From positions 1,821,245 through 1,885,244 of the forward strand of contig LT599022.1 in assembly GCA_900079695.1 (NCBI GenBank): DNA of 64,000 nt, written 5' to 3'. The translations under genes and the position numbers were made by a program. Source of the stretch: an uncultured Alphaproteobacteria bacterium. GTDB taxonomy: Bacteria; Pseudomonadota; Alphaproteobacteria; Rhodospirillales; Rhodospirillaceae. The notes beneath the pieces are model-generated. The model saw only the letters and a program-made list of their open reading frames with translations. It was not told the DNA's origin and searched no databases. Shown here piece after piece: positions 37,446 to 46,735 of this stretch (positions are counted from its first letter, which is position 1; each line of letters begins with the position of its first letter).

Positions 37446-38183
37446 CTAATCGCGCGCCTTGTCCACCGACTTCAGCGCCAGCACGAACGCGACCACGCCG
37501 AGCGCGGCGAGCACCGCGTAATGCACCGGTTCGGGCGGACGGCCGAAGGCGTCGGCGCGGATCGCCTGCGCCGCGTGGGTGAGCGGCAGCACGTGCAGCA
37601 ACCCCTGCGCCCAGCCGGGCAGCCCGTCGAGGGGGAAGAAGGTGCCGCCGAGAAACGCCATCGGCGTGATCACGAAGGAATTCAGCAGCGACTGGTCGCC
37701 GTGGGACGAGATCAGCATCGCCAGCGCCACCGCGATCGCGGCGAAGACGAAGGCATTGAGCGCCACCGCCAGCCAGAACCACGGCCCGGTGTGGATCGAC
37801 ACGCCGAACGCCCAGCCGAGCCCGAGGATGATCGCCACCGCGCCGAACGCGCGGGTCATGCCGGAGAGGATTTCGCCGAGGGCGAACGCCGCCCCGGAGA
37901 TCGGCGCGGCCTGGAACTCCTCGAAGATGTGGAAGTAGAAACGCTGGATGTTGATCTCGATGGCGATGCCGTAGGCCTGGGTCATAGTGGTCATGGCGAT
38001 CAGCCCGGGCAGCAGGAATTCGAGGTAGGTGTGCCCGTCGAAGCGCGCCTCGCCGCCCATCGCGGTGCCGAAGGCGACGATGTAGAGCAGCGGCGAGATC
38101 GCCATCCCCACCACCGCGCGTTTGAAGCGACGGCGCGAGAGGCGCATTTCGCGCAGGTAGACCGCCGAGACGCCCCGCAGCAT
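37446..38183 (-). CDS. ABC-2 type exporter permease
   Basis: 245 residues with about six membrane helices. It has the ABC2 membrane pattern (LEFLLPGLIAMTTMTQAYGI, FAPI-like ITPMAFLGGTFFPLDGLPGW). It resembles NodJ-type permeases. Its start overlaps the ATPase stop by one base. The exported molecule is unknown. Confidence 0.92.
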   Translation of the reverse strand: MLRGVSAVYLREMRLSRRRFKRAVVGMAISPLLYIVAFGTAMGGEARFDGHTYLEFLLPGLIAMTTMTQAYGIAIEINIQRFYFHIFEEFQAAPISGAAFALGEILSGMTRAFGAVAIILGLGWAFGVSIHTGPWFWLAVALNAFVFAAIAVALAMLISSHGDQSLLNSFVITPMAFLGGTFFPLDGLPGWAQGLLHVLPLTHAAQAIRADAFGRPPEPVHYAVLAALGVVAFVLALKSVDKARD

Positions 38184-39040
38184 CAGCGCACCGCCTTTCC
38201 GGTCAGGGTGAGGAACGCGTCCTCGAGGTTCGCGCGCCGGAGCGTGAGCCCGTCGGCGTCGGCGGCGATCGCCGCCTGCGCCGTGGCGCGGTCGGCGAAG
38301 TACTGGGTGGTCATCCCCTCGGGGCCGAGGCGGTCGAACGCCCAGCCGCCGACCCGCGCGATCAGCGCCTGCGGCGCGTCGAGCGCGCGGATTTGCCCCG
38401 CATCCAGGAACGCCACGCGGTCGGCGAGGAACTCCGCCTCCTCGATGTAATGGGTGGTGAGGAACACCGTCGCCCCCTGCTTCTGAATCTGCTTGATCAG
38501 CCCCCAGATGCGGCGGCGGATGTCGGCGTCGAGCCCCACCGTCGGCTCGTCGAGGAACAGGATCGACGGCCGGTGCATCAGCGCCCGGGCGATCATCAGG
38601 CGGCGCTTCATCCCGCCCGAGAGGGTGTTGACCAGCCGGTCGGCGCGGTCGGCGAGCCCCACCACCTCCAGCAGTTCGGCGGTGCGGGCGCGGCGGTCGG
38701 CGGCGTCCATGCCGAACAGGCGGCCGTGGATATCCATGTTCTCGGCGAGCGAGAGGTCGCCGTCGAGGTTGACGTGCTGCATCACCACCCCGCAGCGCCG
38801 CTTCGCGCCGATCGGATCGGCGTCGATGTCGGCGCCGCCCAGCACCGCGCGGCCGCCGCTCTTGCGGGTGAGCCCGGTAAGGATGCGGATGGTGGTGGAC
38901 TTGCCCGCGCCGTTCGGCCCGAGATAGGCGAACAGTTCGCCGGGCGGCACCGCGAAGCTCACGCCGTCGAGCGCGCGGACGCCGCCGTAATCCTTGCGCA
39001 GGTCCGCGACGGCGATCGCCGCGGGATCACCAGCGCTCAT
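38183..39040 (-). CDS. ABC-2 type exporter ATP-binding protein
   Basis: 285 residues. Walker A YLGPNGAGKSTTIRIL, signature LSGGMKRRLMIARAL, Walker B LFLDEPTVGLD. It is of the NodI/DrrA type and pairs with the permease immediately downstream. It overlaps the nitroreductase gene by 14 bases. Confidence 0.95.
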   Translation of the reverse strand: MSAGDPAAIAVADLRKDYGGVRALDGVSFAVPPGELFAYLGPNGAGKSTTIRILTGLTRKSGGRAVLGGADIDADPIGAKRRCGVVMQHVNLDGDLSLAENMDIHGRLFGMDAADRRARTAELLEVVGLADRADRLVNTLSGGMKRRLMIARALMHRPSILFLDEPTVGLDADIRRRIWGLIKQIQKQGATVFLTTHYIEEAEFLADRVAFLDAGQIRALDAPQALIARVGGWAFDRLGPEGMTTQYFADRATAQAAIAADADGLTLRRANLEDAFLTLTGKAVR

Positions 39041-39536
39041 CGTGGATGCGCTCGCGGCGGAAGCGGTCGGCCGGTTCCTTCTCCTCCAGCGGATGCCCGA
39101 CCGCCACGATCGACAGCGGCATCACGTGGTGCGGCAGATCGAGCAGCCGCGCCACCCCCTCGTACCACGCGGTGCGCGGATAGAGCCCGCACCACACCGC
39201 GCCGAGGCCGATCGCATGGGCGGCGAGGAGGATGTTCTGGGTCGCCGCCGAGCAGTCCTCCATCCAGAAGCCCTCGTGCTTTTCGAGGGTGACGTCGGCG
39301 TACACCGCGATCGCGAGCGGCGCGGTCAGCATCATCCGGGTGTGCGGCTGGATGTCGGGCAACTGCGCCAGCACCGCACGGTCGGTGACGATGATGAAGT
39401 GCCAGGGCTGAGCGTTGCCCGCCGAAGGCGCCGCCATCGCGGCGCGCAGCAGCGTCTCCACCGCCGCGGCGGAAACCGGCTCGGCGGTAAAGCGGCGGAT
39501 GCTCCGCCGCGTCATCAGGTTGACGAGAGCGTCCAT
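39027..39536 (-). CDS. Nitroreductase-family FMN protein
   Basis: 169 residues. The N-terminal RRSIRRFTAEPVSAAAVETL and AAMAAPSAGNAQPWHFIIV are the FMN-binding signatures, and GLGAVWCGLYP lies in the C-terminal half. It probably reduces nitro or quinone compounds with NAD(P)H. It heads the leftward group nitroreductase - ABC ATPase - permease - acetyltransferase. Confidence 0.94.
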   Translation of the reverse strand: MDALVNLMTRRSIRRFTAEPVSAAAVETLLRAAMAAPSAGNAQPWHFIIVTDRAVLAQLPDIQPHTRMMLTAPLAIAVYADVTLEKHEGFWMEDCSAATQNILLAAHAIGLGAVWCGLYPRTAWYEGVARLLDLPHHVMPLSIVAVGHPLEEKEPADRFRRERIHDERW

Positions 39537-39608
39537 GGGTTCCGTCCTCGATGCACTCGGGTCGGTTCCCAGTCTACCCGGCAGACGCGGCGGCGCAAGC
39601 CGCTCGGC

Positions 39609-39815
39609 CTATTTGCCGATCAGCACGTCGGTCGACTTGATGATCGCCGACACCGCGTCGCCGACCTTGAGGCCGAGATCGTCGATCGCTTCGTTGGTGA
39701 TCGCCGAGGTGATCGCCTGGCCGTTGCCGATATCGACCTTCACCGTGCCGTTGACCGCCCCCTTGGTCACCGCCAGCACCTTGCCGGCGAGGATATTGCG
39801 CGCGCTGAGTTTCAT
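39609..39815 (-). CDS. Molbindin (Mop domain molybdate-binding protein)
   Basis: 68 residues, a single TOBE/Mop domain beginning MKLSARNILAGKVLAVTKGA, with NGTVKVDIGNG and VGDAVSAIIKSTDVLIGK. Such proteins form hexamers that store molybdate or tungstate in the cytoplasm. GGAGAG precedes the ATG. A candidate Mo-box lies 93 bases upstream. No mod transport genes are beside it. Confidence 0.93.
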   Translation of the reverse strand: MKLSARNILAGKVLAVTKGAVNGTVKVDIGNGQAITSAITNEAIDDLGLKVGDAVSAIIKSTDVLIGK

Positions 39816-39907
39816 GATCGTCTCTCCAGTGTCGCCGACGGCAATCCCGCCGTCCCCGGAAGCGTGACCAACCGCGCGCCGGAACGCAACCCATTATTTT
39901 AGAAAAA

Positions 39908-39932
39908 CGTAATATATATCAACATCATAACG
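39908..39932. promoter_or_regulatory. Candidate ModE (Mo-box) operator
   Basis: Read leftward, CGTTATGAT, seven bases, then TATATTACG. This is close to the ModE-type palindrome CGTTATATA-N6-TATATAACG (right arm one mismatch, left arm three, spacing one longer). It stands in an AT-rich patch just past the NodT stop and upstream of the molbindin gene, so it could tie molbindin to molybdate supply. Confidence 0.5.
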
Positions 39933-39934
39933 CC

Positions 39935-41341
39935 CTAGAGGAGGTCGTCCGCCGCGTCGACGCGCGCCTGCGGCAAAGTCGCGCCGCCGCCGAGGGCACG
40001 GTAGAGGTTGACCTGCGCGGTCAGGCGGTCGAGCTGGTTGGCGAGCAGCGAAGCCTCGGCGGTACGGCGTTTCTCCTGCGCGTCGAGCCAGGACTGCAGG
40101 TCCGCCGCGCCCGCGCGATAGCGGGTTTCGTAGAGCGCTTCGACCGCGCGCGCGGTCTCCACCGAGCGTTGCAGCAGATCGTGTCGCTGGGAGAGCTGGC
40201 GGCGCGCCGACAGCGCGTTCTCGACGTCGGCCAGAGCGGCGTAGAGGGTCTGGCGGAAGTTCGCGACCGCGGCGCGGTAATCGGACTCCGAAACCGCGAC
40301 GTTGCGCTCCATCTGCCGCCAGTTGAGGAACGGCAGCGCGAGACCGGCGCCGAGGCTGCCGATCGGGTTCGTCAACACGTTGGTGAGCGACACCGAACTC
40401 GATCCGAGCGAACCGGTGAGGCTGAAGCTCGGCAGGTACGACGCCTGCATCGCGTCGGCGGTGGCGAGGCTGGCCTGCAGCCGCGCCTCGGCGGCGCGCA
40501 GATCGGCGCGGCGCTCCAGCACCTCCACCGGCAGTCCGGGATCGACCGCGGGCGGCTCGCCGACGGGCAGGACCCGGCGCGGCGCATCCACCTGCGCAGG
40601 CGGGCCGTCGAACAGGATCGCGAGCGCGTTTTCGGTTTCCACCAGACTCTGGCGGAATTCGGTATCCGACGCCTCCTGGCTGCGCAGCGACTGCTCGGCT
40701 TCGAGAACGTCGAGGCTGGACACCGCGCCCGCGGCGTAGCGCGCCTGCGCCAGTTCCCAGGTGCGGCGCGCGTAGGCGATGCTCTCGGCGCTCAGGGCGA
40801 TGCGCTGGCGGTAGTAGACGAGTTGCCAGTAGAGATCGGCGGTGGTGGCGGCGAGCGCGCGCGCCGCCTCGTTCAGATCGGCGTAGGCGGCCTCGGCTTC
40901 GAGCGACGCGGCGTCGCGGGTGCGCCCGAGGGCGTTCCACGGGTCCGGATCCCAGGTGGCGCCGAGCGACACCGTGTTTTTGCGTTCGATCGCGTGCGGC
41001 GAGTCGAGGGTGCGGGTGCGGCTGATCTCGGCGCTGGCGGAGACGCTGGGGTACAGGTCGCCCTGCGCCAGCCCGGCCTGGAGCCGCGCGCGCCGCACCG
41101 CCTCGACGCTCGCGGTGAGGTCGTTGTTGCGGGCGAGCGCGCGATCGACGAGGCGGTCGAGATCGGCGTCGCCGAACTCGCGCCACCAGTCGTCGGCGAC
41201 CCGGCGCGGCTGCGCGGGCGCCTGCGTGTAGGCGCCGGGCAAGGTCAGCTCGGGCCGGGCGTAGTCGCTGTCGAGCCAGCCGCAGCCGGAGAGCAGCGCG
41301 GCGAGGCCGAGGGCGAGGGGGCGGGAGAGTTTCGTAGTCAT
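39935..41341 (-). CDS. NodT-family outer-membrane efflux lipoprotein
   Basis: 468 residues. A lipoprotein signal ends at lipobox LSGC (Cys20). Two OEP (TolC-like) repeats follow, with [20 protein letters not shown], the inner-coil pattern of the NodT/OprM family. It forms the outer-membrane channel of a tripartite pump. The ATG overlaps the macB stop (ATGA), so it is coupled to the MacB-like pump. Confidence 0.94.
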   Translation of the reverse strand: MTTKLSRPLALGLAALLSGCGWLDSDYARPELTLPGAYTQAPAQPRRVADDWWREFGDADLDRLVDRALARNNDLTASVEAVRRARLQAGLAQGDLYPSVSASAEISRTRTLDSPHAIERKNTVSLGATWDPDPWNALGRTRDAASLEAEAAYADLNEAARALAATTADLYWQLVYYRQRIALSAESIAYARRTWELAQARYAAGAVSSLDVLEAEQSLRSQEASDTEFRQSLVETENALAILFDGPPAQVDAPRRVLPVGEPPAVDPGLPVEVLERRADLRAAEARLQASLATADAMQASYLPSFSLTGSLGSSSVSLTNVLTNPIGSLGAGLALPFLNWRQMERNVAVSESDYRAAVANFRQTLYAALADVENALSARRQLSQRHDLLQRSVETARAVEALYETRYRAGAADLQSWLDAQEKRRTAEASLLANQLDRLTAQVNLYRALGGGATLPQARVDAADDLL

Positions 41342-43281
41342 TCGCGCGCCAGCGCCTCCACCGGGTCGAGGCGCGCCGCGTGCCGCGCCGGAAGGAAACC
41401 GAAGGCGACGCCGATCGCGGTGGAGCAGCCGAACGCCGCGGCGATCGACCAGCCGGAGATCGCCATGCGCACGCTGTCGCCCGAGAACGCCGCGGCGATG
41501 CCGAGCGCGAGCGCGACGCCGATCGCGCCGCCCATCAGGCACACCAGCACCGCCTCGATCAGGAACTGCTGCATGATGTCCGAGCGCCGCGCCCCCACCG
41601 CCATCCGCACGCCGATCTCACGGGTGCGCTCGGTCACCGAGACCAGCATGATGTTCATCACGCCGATGCCGCCCACCACCAGCGAGATCACCGCGATCGC
41701 CGAGATCAGCAGCGTCATCGTCGCGGTGGTCCTGTCGATGGTCTGGCGGATGGTGTCGGTGTTGATGACGAAGAAATCCTTGGTGCGGTGCCGCCGCATC
41801 ATCAGATCGACGATCCGTCCCTCGGCGTCGGCGGGCTTGACCGCGTCGGCCACGCGCACGGTGATGCGCTGCAGATAGGTCTGCCCCAGCACCCGGTTCA
41901 TCGCGGTGGTGTAGGGGATCCACACGTAGAGGGTATCGGGATTGCCGAACGCGGCGGTGCGCGGCGCGGTCACGCCGATCACCCGCACCGGCACATCGCC
42001 GAGCAGGATCACCTGGCCGATCGGGTCGACGCCCTCGCCGAACAGCTTGGTAAGGGTGTTGTTGTCGATCACCGCCACCTGCGCCCGGTGCTGCACGCTC
42101 GTCTCGCCGAAGAACATCCCCTGCGCGAGCTGATAGCCGCGCACCCGGAAGTACTCCTGCCCGACCCCCGCCACCGAGCCGGAGAGAGAGACGTTGCGGT
42201 AGCGCAGCGAGCGCGTCGCCGAGACCTGCGGCGTCACCGAATCGACGTAGTCCTCGAGCGCCAGCGCGGCGGCGTCGCGCGGCACCAGGGTGCGGATGCG
42301 GCCGGAGCGTTCGTCGCCGAAATCGCGCCCGGGCATGATGTCGATGGTGTTGGTGCCGATCGACGAGATGTCCTCGAGAATTTTCTGCCGCGAGCCTTCG
42401 CCGAGCGCCACCACCGACACCACCGAGGCGATGCCGATGATGATTCCGAGCATCGTGAGGAAGGTGCGCAGACGATGCGCCGCCATCGCCAGCAGCGCCA
42501 TCCGCAGCGCCTCGACGCCGCGCCCCCACAGCGCTCCCCAGTCGGCGGCGGGCGGCTCGCCGACGTCGAGGGTCGCCGAGGTCGCGGCGGCTTCGGCGGC
42601 GCGGCGGTCGGCGAGGATCTCGCCGTCGCTGATCTCGATCACCCGTTCGGCGTGAGCCGCGACCGACGGATCGTGGGTGACGATGATGATGGTGTGGCCC
42701 TCGGCGTGGAGGTCCTTCAGAAGCCCCAGCATGTCTTCGCCGCTCTTGCGGTCGAGCGCGCCGGTGGGCTCGTCGGCGAGAATCACCCGGCCGCCGTTCA
42801 TCAGCGCGCGCGCCACCGAGACGCGCTGCTGCTGGCCGCCCGAAAGCTGCGACGGCGTATGGTCGAGGCGGTCACCGAGGCCGAGGCGTTCCAGCAGCGC
42901 CCGCGCCCGCGCGCGCCGCTGCCCGCGCGGCCGCCCGGCATAGGTGGCGGGCACCTCGACGTTGCCGACCGCGTCGAGGATCGACAGCAGGTGGTAGCGC
43001 TGGAAGATGAAGCCGAAATGTTCGCGCCGCAGCGCCGCCAGCGCGTCGGGGGAGAGTTCGCGGGTATCGTGGCCGGCGACCTTGTAGGCGCCGCGGGTCG
43101 GGCGGTCGAGGCAGCCGAGAATGTTCATCAGCGTCGATTTGCCGGAGCCGGAGACGCCGATGATCGCCACCATCTCGCCGGCGCGGATGCCGAGATCGAC
43201 GCCCTTGAGCGCGGCGATGGTCTCGCCGCCGGAGGGATACTCCCGCCACACCCCTTCGAGCGACAGCAGCGGCGCGCTCAT
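41338..43281 (-). CDS. MacB-like ABC transporter
   Basis: 647 residues, the MacB length. An N-terminal ATPase domain (Walker [48 protein letters not shown]) is followed by four membrane helices and a large periplasmic domain. MacB-type mechanotransmission pumps drive macrolides, toxins or lipoproteins from the periplasm through TolC. It overlaps macA and the OMF gene by four bases each. Confidence 0.96.
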   Translation of the reverse strand: MSAPLLSLEGVWREYPSGGETIAALKGVDLGIRAGEMVAIIGVSGSGKSTLMNILGCLDRPTRGAYKVAGHDTRELSPDALAALRREHFGFIFQRYHLLSILDAVGNVEVPATYAGRPRGQRRARARALLERLGLGDRLDHTPSQLSGGQQQRVSVARALMNGGRVILADEPTGALDRKSGEDMLGLLKDLHAEGHTIIIVTHDPSVAAHAERVIEISDGEILADRRAAEAAATSATLDVGEPPAADWGALWGRGVEALRMALLAMAAHRLRTFLTMLGIIIGIASVVSVVALGEGSRQKILEDISSIGTNTIDIMPGRDFGDERSGRIRTLVPRDAAALALEDYVDSVTPQVSATRSLRYRNVSLSGSVAGVGQEYFRVRGYQLAQGMFFGETSVQHRAQVAVIDNNTLTKLFGEGVDPIGQVILLGDVPVRVIGVTAPRTAAFGNPDTLYVWIPYTTAMNRVLGQTYLQRITVRVADAVKPADAEGRIVDLMMRRHRTKDFFVINTDTIRQTIDRTTATMTLLISAIAVISLVVGGIGVMNIMLVSVTERTREIGVRMAVGARRSDIMQQFLIEAVLVCLMGGAIGVALALGIAAAFSGDSVRMAISGWSIAAAFGCSTAIGVAFGFLPARHAARLDPVEALARE

Positions 43282-44528
43282 CGCATCAGCCGTCCCATCG
43301 GCGGCGGGCGGTTGCCGCGGGCGGGCGGAGCGCTGGCGGCGGCGGCCGCGGCGGCGGCGCGGCTCGCCACCACCCGCTCGCCCGGTTCGAGCCCTTCGAT
43401 CACCTGCGCCCGGACGTTGTTGTTGATGCCGACCCGCACGCGGCGCGGCGCGACCGCGCCGTCGTCGCCCATCACCTCGATCGCATAGAGGCCGTCGGCA
43501 TCGGCGCGGCCGAGGAGCGACGACGGAATCAGCACCGCGTCCTTGGCCTCGGCGATGACGATCTGCACCTGCGCGGTCATCGAAATCCGCAGGGTGCGGT
43601 CGGGATTGTCGACGTCGAACAGCGCATTGTAATAGATTGCCGAACTCGACGACGACGAGCTCGACGACGAGGAACTCGACGACGACGATGACGACGAACT
43701 CGAACTGCTGTAGTTCTCCGGCGCAGGCTCGATGGTGCGGACGGTGCCGGTGAACGGATGATCGAGATCGCCGAGGATGGTGAAGCTCGCCTTCTGCCCC
43801 GGCCGGACGCGGGTGATGTCCGCCTCCGAAACCTCGGTACGCACCGTCATCTCGCCGAGCTGCGAAATCACCATGAGCGTCGGAGCGGTCTGGTTGGCGT
43901 TGACGGTCTGCCCCTCGTCGACCGGCAACGACACCACCGTGCCGGAGATCGGCGCGCTGATGCGGGTGTAGGCGAGATTAACCTTGGCGGTATCGACAGC
44001 CACCTTGGCCTGCTCGATCTGCGCGTCGAGTGCGGCGATCTCCGCCTCCAGAACCTTGAGATTGGCCTCCGCGGTCTCGTAGTCCTCGCGGGACCCGGCA
44101 TCCTGCTTCAACAGACGGGTCTGGCGCGTGAATGCGAGCCGCGCCTGCGCCAGCGACGCCACCTTGGCGACCCGTTGCGCGCGAACGTTCGCAAGTTCGG
44201 CCTCGGCCTCACGCAGATTGTTCTGCTGCGTCAGGGAATCGATTTCCGCCACCAGTTGCCCGGCCTCGACCTCGTCGCCAAGCGCAACCTTGAGCGACAT
44301 AATCCGTCCGGACACCTGTGCGCCGACGGTCACCTCGCGCTTGGCGTTAATCTCGCCGTCGGCGAGCACGGTCTCGGCGATGTCGCCCCGCACGGCGACG
44401 ACGGTGGGCGGCGGCGGAGCGTCGTCGCGCAGCCACCACCAGGCGGCCGCGCCGCCGAGCGCCGCCACCGCCACCACGGCGGCGACGCCGAGACGCCATC
44501 CGAACCGCGAACCCCATGACATCTGCAC
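43278..44528 (-). CDS. MacA-like periplasmic adaptor with a 23-serine tract
   Basis: 416 residues. It has an N-terminal membrane anchor (about 12-33), a lipoyl/hairpin region (residues about 50-205) and a beta-barrel and membrane-proximal domain. It links MacB to the outer-membrane channel. Residues 274-296 are 23 consecutive serines, placed between the beta-barrel strand [14 protein letters not shown] and [10 protein letters not shown]. Codons are mixed (TCG, TCC, TCA, AGC, AGT), so the run is coded rather than one slipping repeat. A proline/alanine-rich C-terminus follows. Confidence 0.95.
   Translation of the reverse strand: MQMSWGSRFGWRLGVAAVVAVAALGGAAAWWWLRDDAPPPPTVVAVRGDIAETVLADGEINAKREVTVGAQVSGRIMSLKVALGDEVEAGQLVAEIDSLTQQNNLREAEAELANVRAQRVAKVASLAQARLAFTRQTRLLKQDAGSREDYETAEANLKVLEAEIAALDAQIEQAKVAVDTAKVNLAYTRISAPISGTVVSLPVDEGQTVNANQTAPTLMVISQLGEMTVRTEVSEADITRVRPGQKASFTILGDLDHPFTGTVRTIEPAPENYSSSSSSSSSSSSSSSSSSSSSSSAIYYNALFDVDNPDRTLRISMTAQVQIVIAEAKDAVLIPSSLLGRADADGLYAIEVMGDDGAVAPRRVRVGINNNVRAQVIEGLEPGERVVASRAAAAAAAASAPPARGNRPPPMGRLMR
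43641..43709. repeat. Coding tract for 23 consecutive serines
   Basis: Sixty-nine bases of serine codons inside macA. Most are TCG, interrupted by AGT, AGC, TCC and TCA. Length variation between strains would be expected. Confidence 0.9.
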
Positions 44529-44623
44529 GATTTTCCCCCTGCTCAGGTCGTCGGACGGAGGCTACGCCGGATTTGTCGCGCACACATGCCGAGGGCGCGG
44601 GAAAACTGTAAAAAAGTTTGGCG

Positions 44624-45085
44624 TTAGCGGCCGAGACAGGCCCGGATCTCGCCGATCCGCGCGATGAGTGCGTCGGCGAGCGCGCGACGCTCCGGCTCTT
44701 CGAGGGTATCGGCAAGCTCGGCGAAGGTCTTGCGCACCGCCTCGATATCCTGCTTGCGCCGCGCCTCCATCGCCGGATCGATGAAATCGGCGGTCTTCGG
44801 CACGTCGCCGTCGACGAAGCGGGCAAGCATATCTTCCGGCCCCCGCAACGGCGGCGGCGGCGGCGACGAAAGGTTGCGGCGGACGATTTCGCGCGCCGCC
44901 TCGCGGCTCTCGCCGGTGAGGCCGCGCTCCACCGCATCCGCCAGGTCGCGCTGCACCCCCGGGCCGGGCGGCGGCAACGGCAGGCGCGGTTCCGGACGGA
45001 ACAGCCCGCCCGCAAAAAAACCCGCGCCGATGCCGACGAGAAGCACGTTGAGCGCCAACGAACCGACCAACCATCGCTTCATCAA
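44624..45085 (-). CDS. CnrX-like periplasmic sensor/chaperone protein
   Basis: 153 residues. One N-terminal membrane anchor (about 5-28) is followed by a helical periplasmic domain rich in Arg, Glu and Ala, in the manner of the CpxP/CnrX/Metal_resist fold (VQRDLADAVERGLTGESREA then RRKQDIEAVRKTFAELADTL). Unlike CnrX it has no histidine at all, so a His-based metal site is ruled out. Its place between the anti-sigma and pump genes suggests it senses an envelope signal for the sigma factor. Confidence 0.78.
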   Translation of the reverse strand: MMKRWLVGSLALNVLLVGIGAGFFAGGLFRPEPRLPLPPPGPGVQRDLADAVERGLTGESREAAREIVRRNLSSPPPPPLRGPEDMLARFVDGDVPKTADFIDPAMEARRKQDIEAVRKTFAELADTLEEPERRALADALIARIGEIRACLGR

Positions 45086-45103
45086 AATCGACTCCCGAGC
45101 GGC

Positions 45104-45553
45104 TCAGCGCCCGTACATCGCCCAGGTTTCGATCCAGCCGCTCTGAGCTTGCGCCCGCACGGCGGCCGGATGCGGCTGAGCCAGATAAAGGCCGATGCCG
45201 AGCGCGAGGCCGAGGCCCAAACATCCCGCCCACAACGGTGCAAGCGGACGCAATACCAGTGCGCCGATGCCGAGAACCGGGTGCGGTAGCGGCCGGAACT
45301 GACGCGGCATGGGGGCGGGATCGTCGGGAAGATTGTCGAGAATCGCATCGGTCAGGCGACGGCGGGCGGCCGGGGGAAGCGCCGGTTCGCGCACCCGCAA
45401 GACGTCGTCGAACGCCTGCGCCTCGGCAAACGCATCGCGCGCAGTCTCGGAAGCCTCCAGCAACCTCAGCGCTCCCTGCCGCGCACCATGGGGCCATCGC
45501 GTCAGATCTGCGCCGTAGGTCTCGAGCAACGCCCTGAATTCTTCTGGCGTCAT
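45104..45553 (-). CDS. Putative anti-sigma factor with one membrane helix
   Basis: 149 residues. The N-terminus (MTPEEFRALLETYGADLTRW) is a short cytoplasmic helical domain. A single membrane helix lies at about 105-125 (APLWAGCLGLGLALGIGLYL), with a short periplasmic tail. This layout and the gene position between an ECF sigma factor and a periplasmic protein indicate an anti-sigma factor that holds the sigma factor at the membrane. The family is not named by sequence alone. Confidence 0.75.
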   Translation of the reverse strand: MTPEEFRALLETYGADLTRWPHGARQGALRLLEASETARDAFAEAQAFDDVLRVREPALPPAARRRLTDAILDNLPDDPAPMPRQFRPLPHPVLGIGALVLRPLAPLWAGCLGLGLALGIGLYLAQPHPAAVRAQAQSGWIETWAMYGR

Positions 45554-45584
45554 GATCCCTCCAGATGCCCACGTCCTGTGGACC

Positions 45585-46103
45585 TTATTTAAGCACTGTT
45601 CTCAGCTTTTGCCGCCCTCTCTTCAGGAGGGACTCCACGGCGTTCAGCCGCAGGCCCATAATCTCCGCAACTTCGGCCGCCGTCAAACTCTCGTGATAGT
45701 AAAGGGTGATGGCGGTACGCTGCTGATCGGAGAGATGTTCCATCGCCGCGCGCAGGCGGCTGCCGTCCTCGCGGCGTTCGCACTCGGCGAGCGGGCCGGG
45801 CGCGTCGTCGGCGATCTCGGGAACCTCGTCGATGCTCGCCGGGCGGGCGCGGCGGACGCGGTCGATGCAGCGGTTGACGGCGACGCGATAAAGCCAGGTG
45901 CGGAACGCCGCCTGCCCCGGCGCCCATTGGCCGCGCGCGGTCCAGACCTTGAGGAAGACGTCCTGCGCCACGTCCTCCGCCTCCGCCGCGCCGACGATCC
46001 GCCGCGCGGTGCCGACGATGCGGTCGATGTGACGGCCGACGAGCAGACGGAAGGCCTCCTTGTCCCCACCCTGAACGCGCAGCATCAACGCCTCGTCGGT
46101 CAT
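45585..46103 (-). CDS. ECF-type RNA polymerase sigma factor
   Basis: 172 residues from the ATG at 46103; an in-frame ATG at 46211 would add 36 residues, and GGAGG sits only two bases before 46103, so the true start is open. Region 2 has EDVAQDVFLKVWTARGQW and region 4 has LTAAEVAEIMGLRLNAVESL. It directs polymerase to a stress regulon, probably including its own operon. It heads the leftward module sigma - anti-sigma - periplasmic protein - MacA - MacB - NodT. Confidence 0.92.
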   Translation of the reverse strand: MTDEALMLRVQGGDKEAFRLLVGRHIDRIVGTARRIVGAAEAEDVAQDVFLKVWTARGQWAPGQAAFRTWLYRVAVNRCIDRVRRARPASIDEVPEIADDAPGPLAECERREDGSRLRAAMEHLSDQQRTAITLYYHESLTAAEVAEIMGLRLNAVESLLKRGRQKLRTVLK

Positions 46104-46261
46104 ATCCTCCGAGGTTCTGGCGTTGCCGGTGGCTGTGGCGGTCTCGTCCACCCACCTCTCCCTGGCATGGTCGACGGCTGCGGTTCGGCAAATTCCGGTC
46201 AAGGTCGTCACCGTTGTCTCGTGTTCTAGCAGGCCGAGCGTACTCAGTCACTCGGCAGTAT

Positions 46262-46295
46262 CTGCCTAGATCCGCATGAAACTAGGCAGTTTTTT
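46262..46295. repeat. Inverted repeat at the fliS 3' end
   Basis: CTGCCTAG and CTAGGCAG (8 bp, perfect) with a 12-base loop and TTTTTT on the rightward side. It overlaps the fliS stop codon. The T-run would terminate rightward transcription, where I see no gene; leftward it lacks one. Confidence 0.5.
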
Positions 46296-46710
46296 CCGAT
46301 CTTTGCGCCACCAGGGAGGGGACCCCCGCGACCGCGGCGAAGGCTTCGCGCATCGTCAGGATCTGCCGCTGCACGCTGGCATAGCGCAATTCCGCGTCGG
46401 GCGACTTGGCCGCGCGGGCGCGATGCACCTGAACCAGCGTGGTCTTGTAATACGCGTGCAGGGTCTCGGCGAGCGGCCGGGCACGGGAGTCGTCGTGGTT
46501 GAGCACGCCGTCGAGCCCGAGGAGCACCTGGGTCGCCCGCTCCACCGCTCGGAACTCGTTTTCCGGGCGGCCTTCGAGCTTGGCCTGCTTGGCGTGCGCC
46601 ACCGCGCACAGCATCGCGTCGTAAAGCTCGACGATCACGCGCAGCGGCGTCTGGGTGCGGCGGGCGGCGCCGTAGGCCTGGACGCCGAGTTGATGAACGT
46701 TGTGTTGCAT
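46282..46710 (-). CDS. fliS: Flagellin export chaperone
   Basis: 142 residues, helical, with the FliS pattern (PLRVIVELYDAMLCAVAHA and a long C-terminal helix). FliS binds flagellin in the cytoplasm and keeps it unfolded for export. AAAGGAG precedes the ATG. It is the last gene after fliD and the flagellin gene. Confidence 0.92.
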   Translation of the reverse strand: MQHNVHQLGVQAYGAARRTQTPLRVIVELYDAMLCAVAHAKQAKLEGRPENEFRAVERATQVLLGLDGVLNHDDSRARPLAETLHAYYKTTLVQVHRARAAKSPDAELRYASVQRQILTMREAFAAVAGVPSLVAQRSEKTA

Positions 46711-46735
46711 CGGGTTCTCCTTTGCTCGAATGGGG

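Noticed and set aside
46262-46295. Terminator for a rightward gene before fliS
   Set aside because: The stem and T-run are right, but no rightward gene lies before it; kept only as an inverted repeat.
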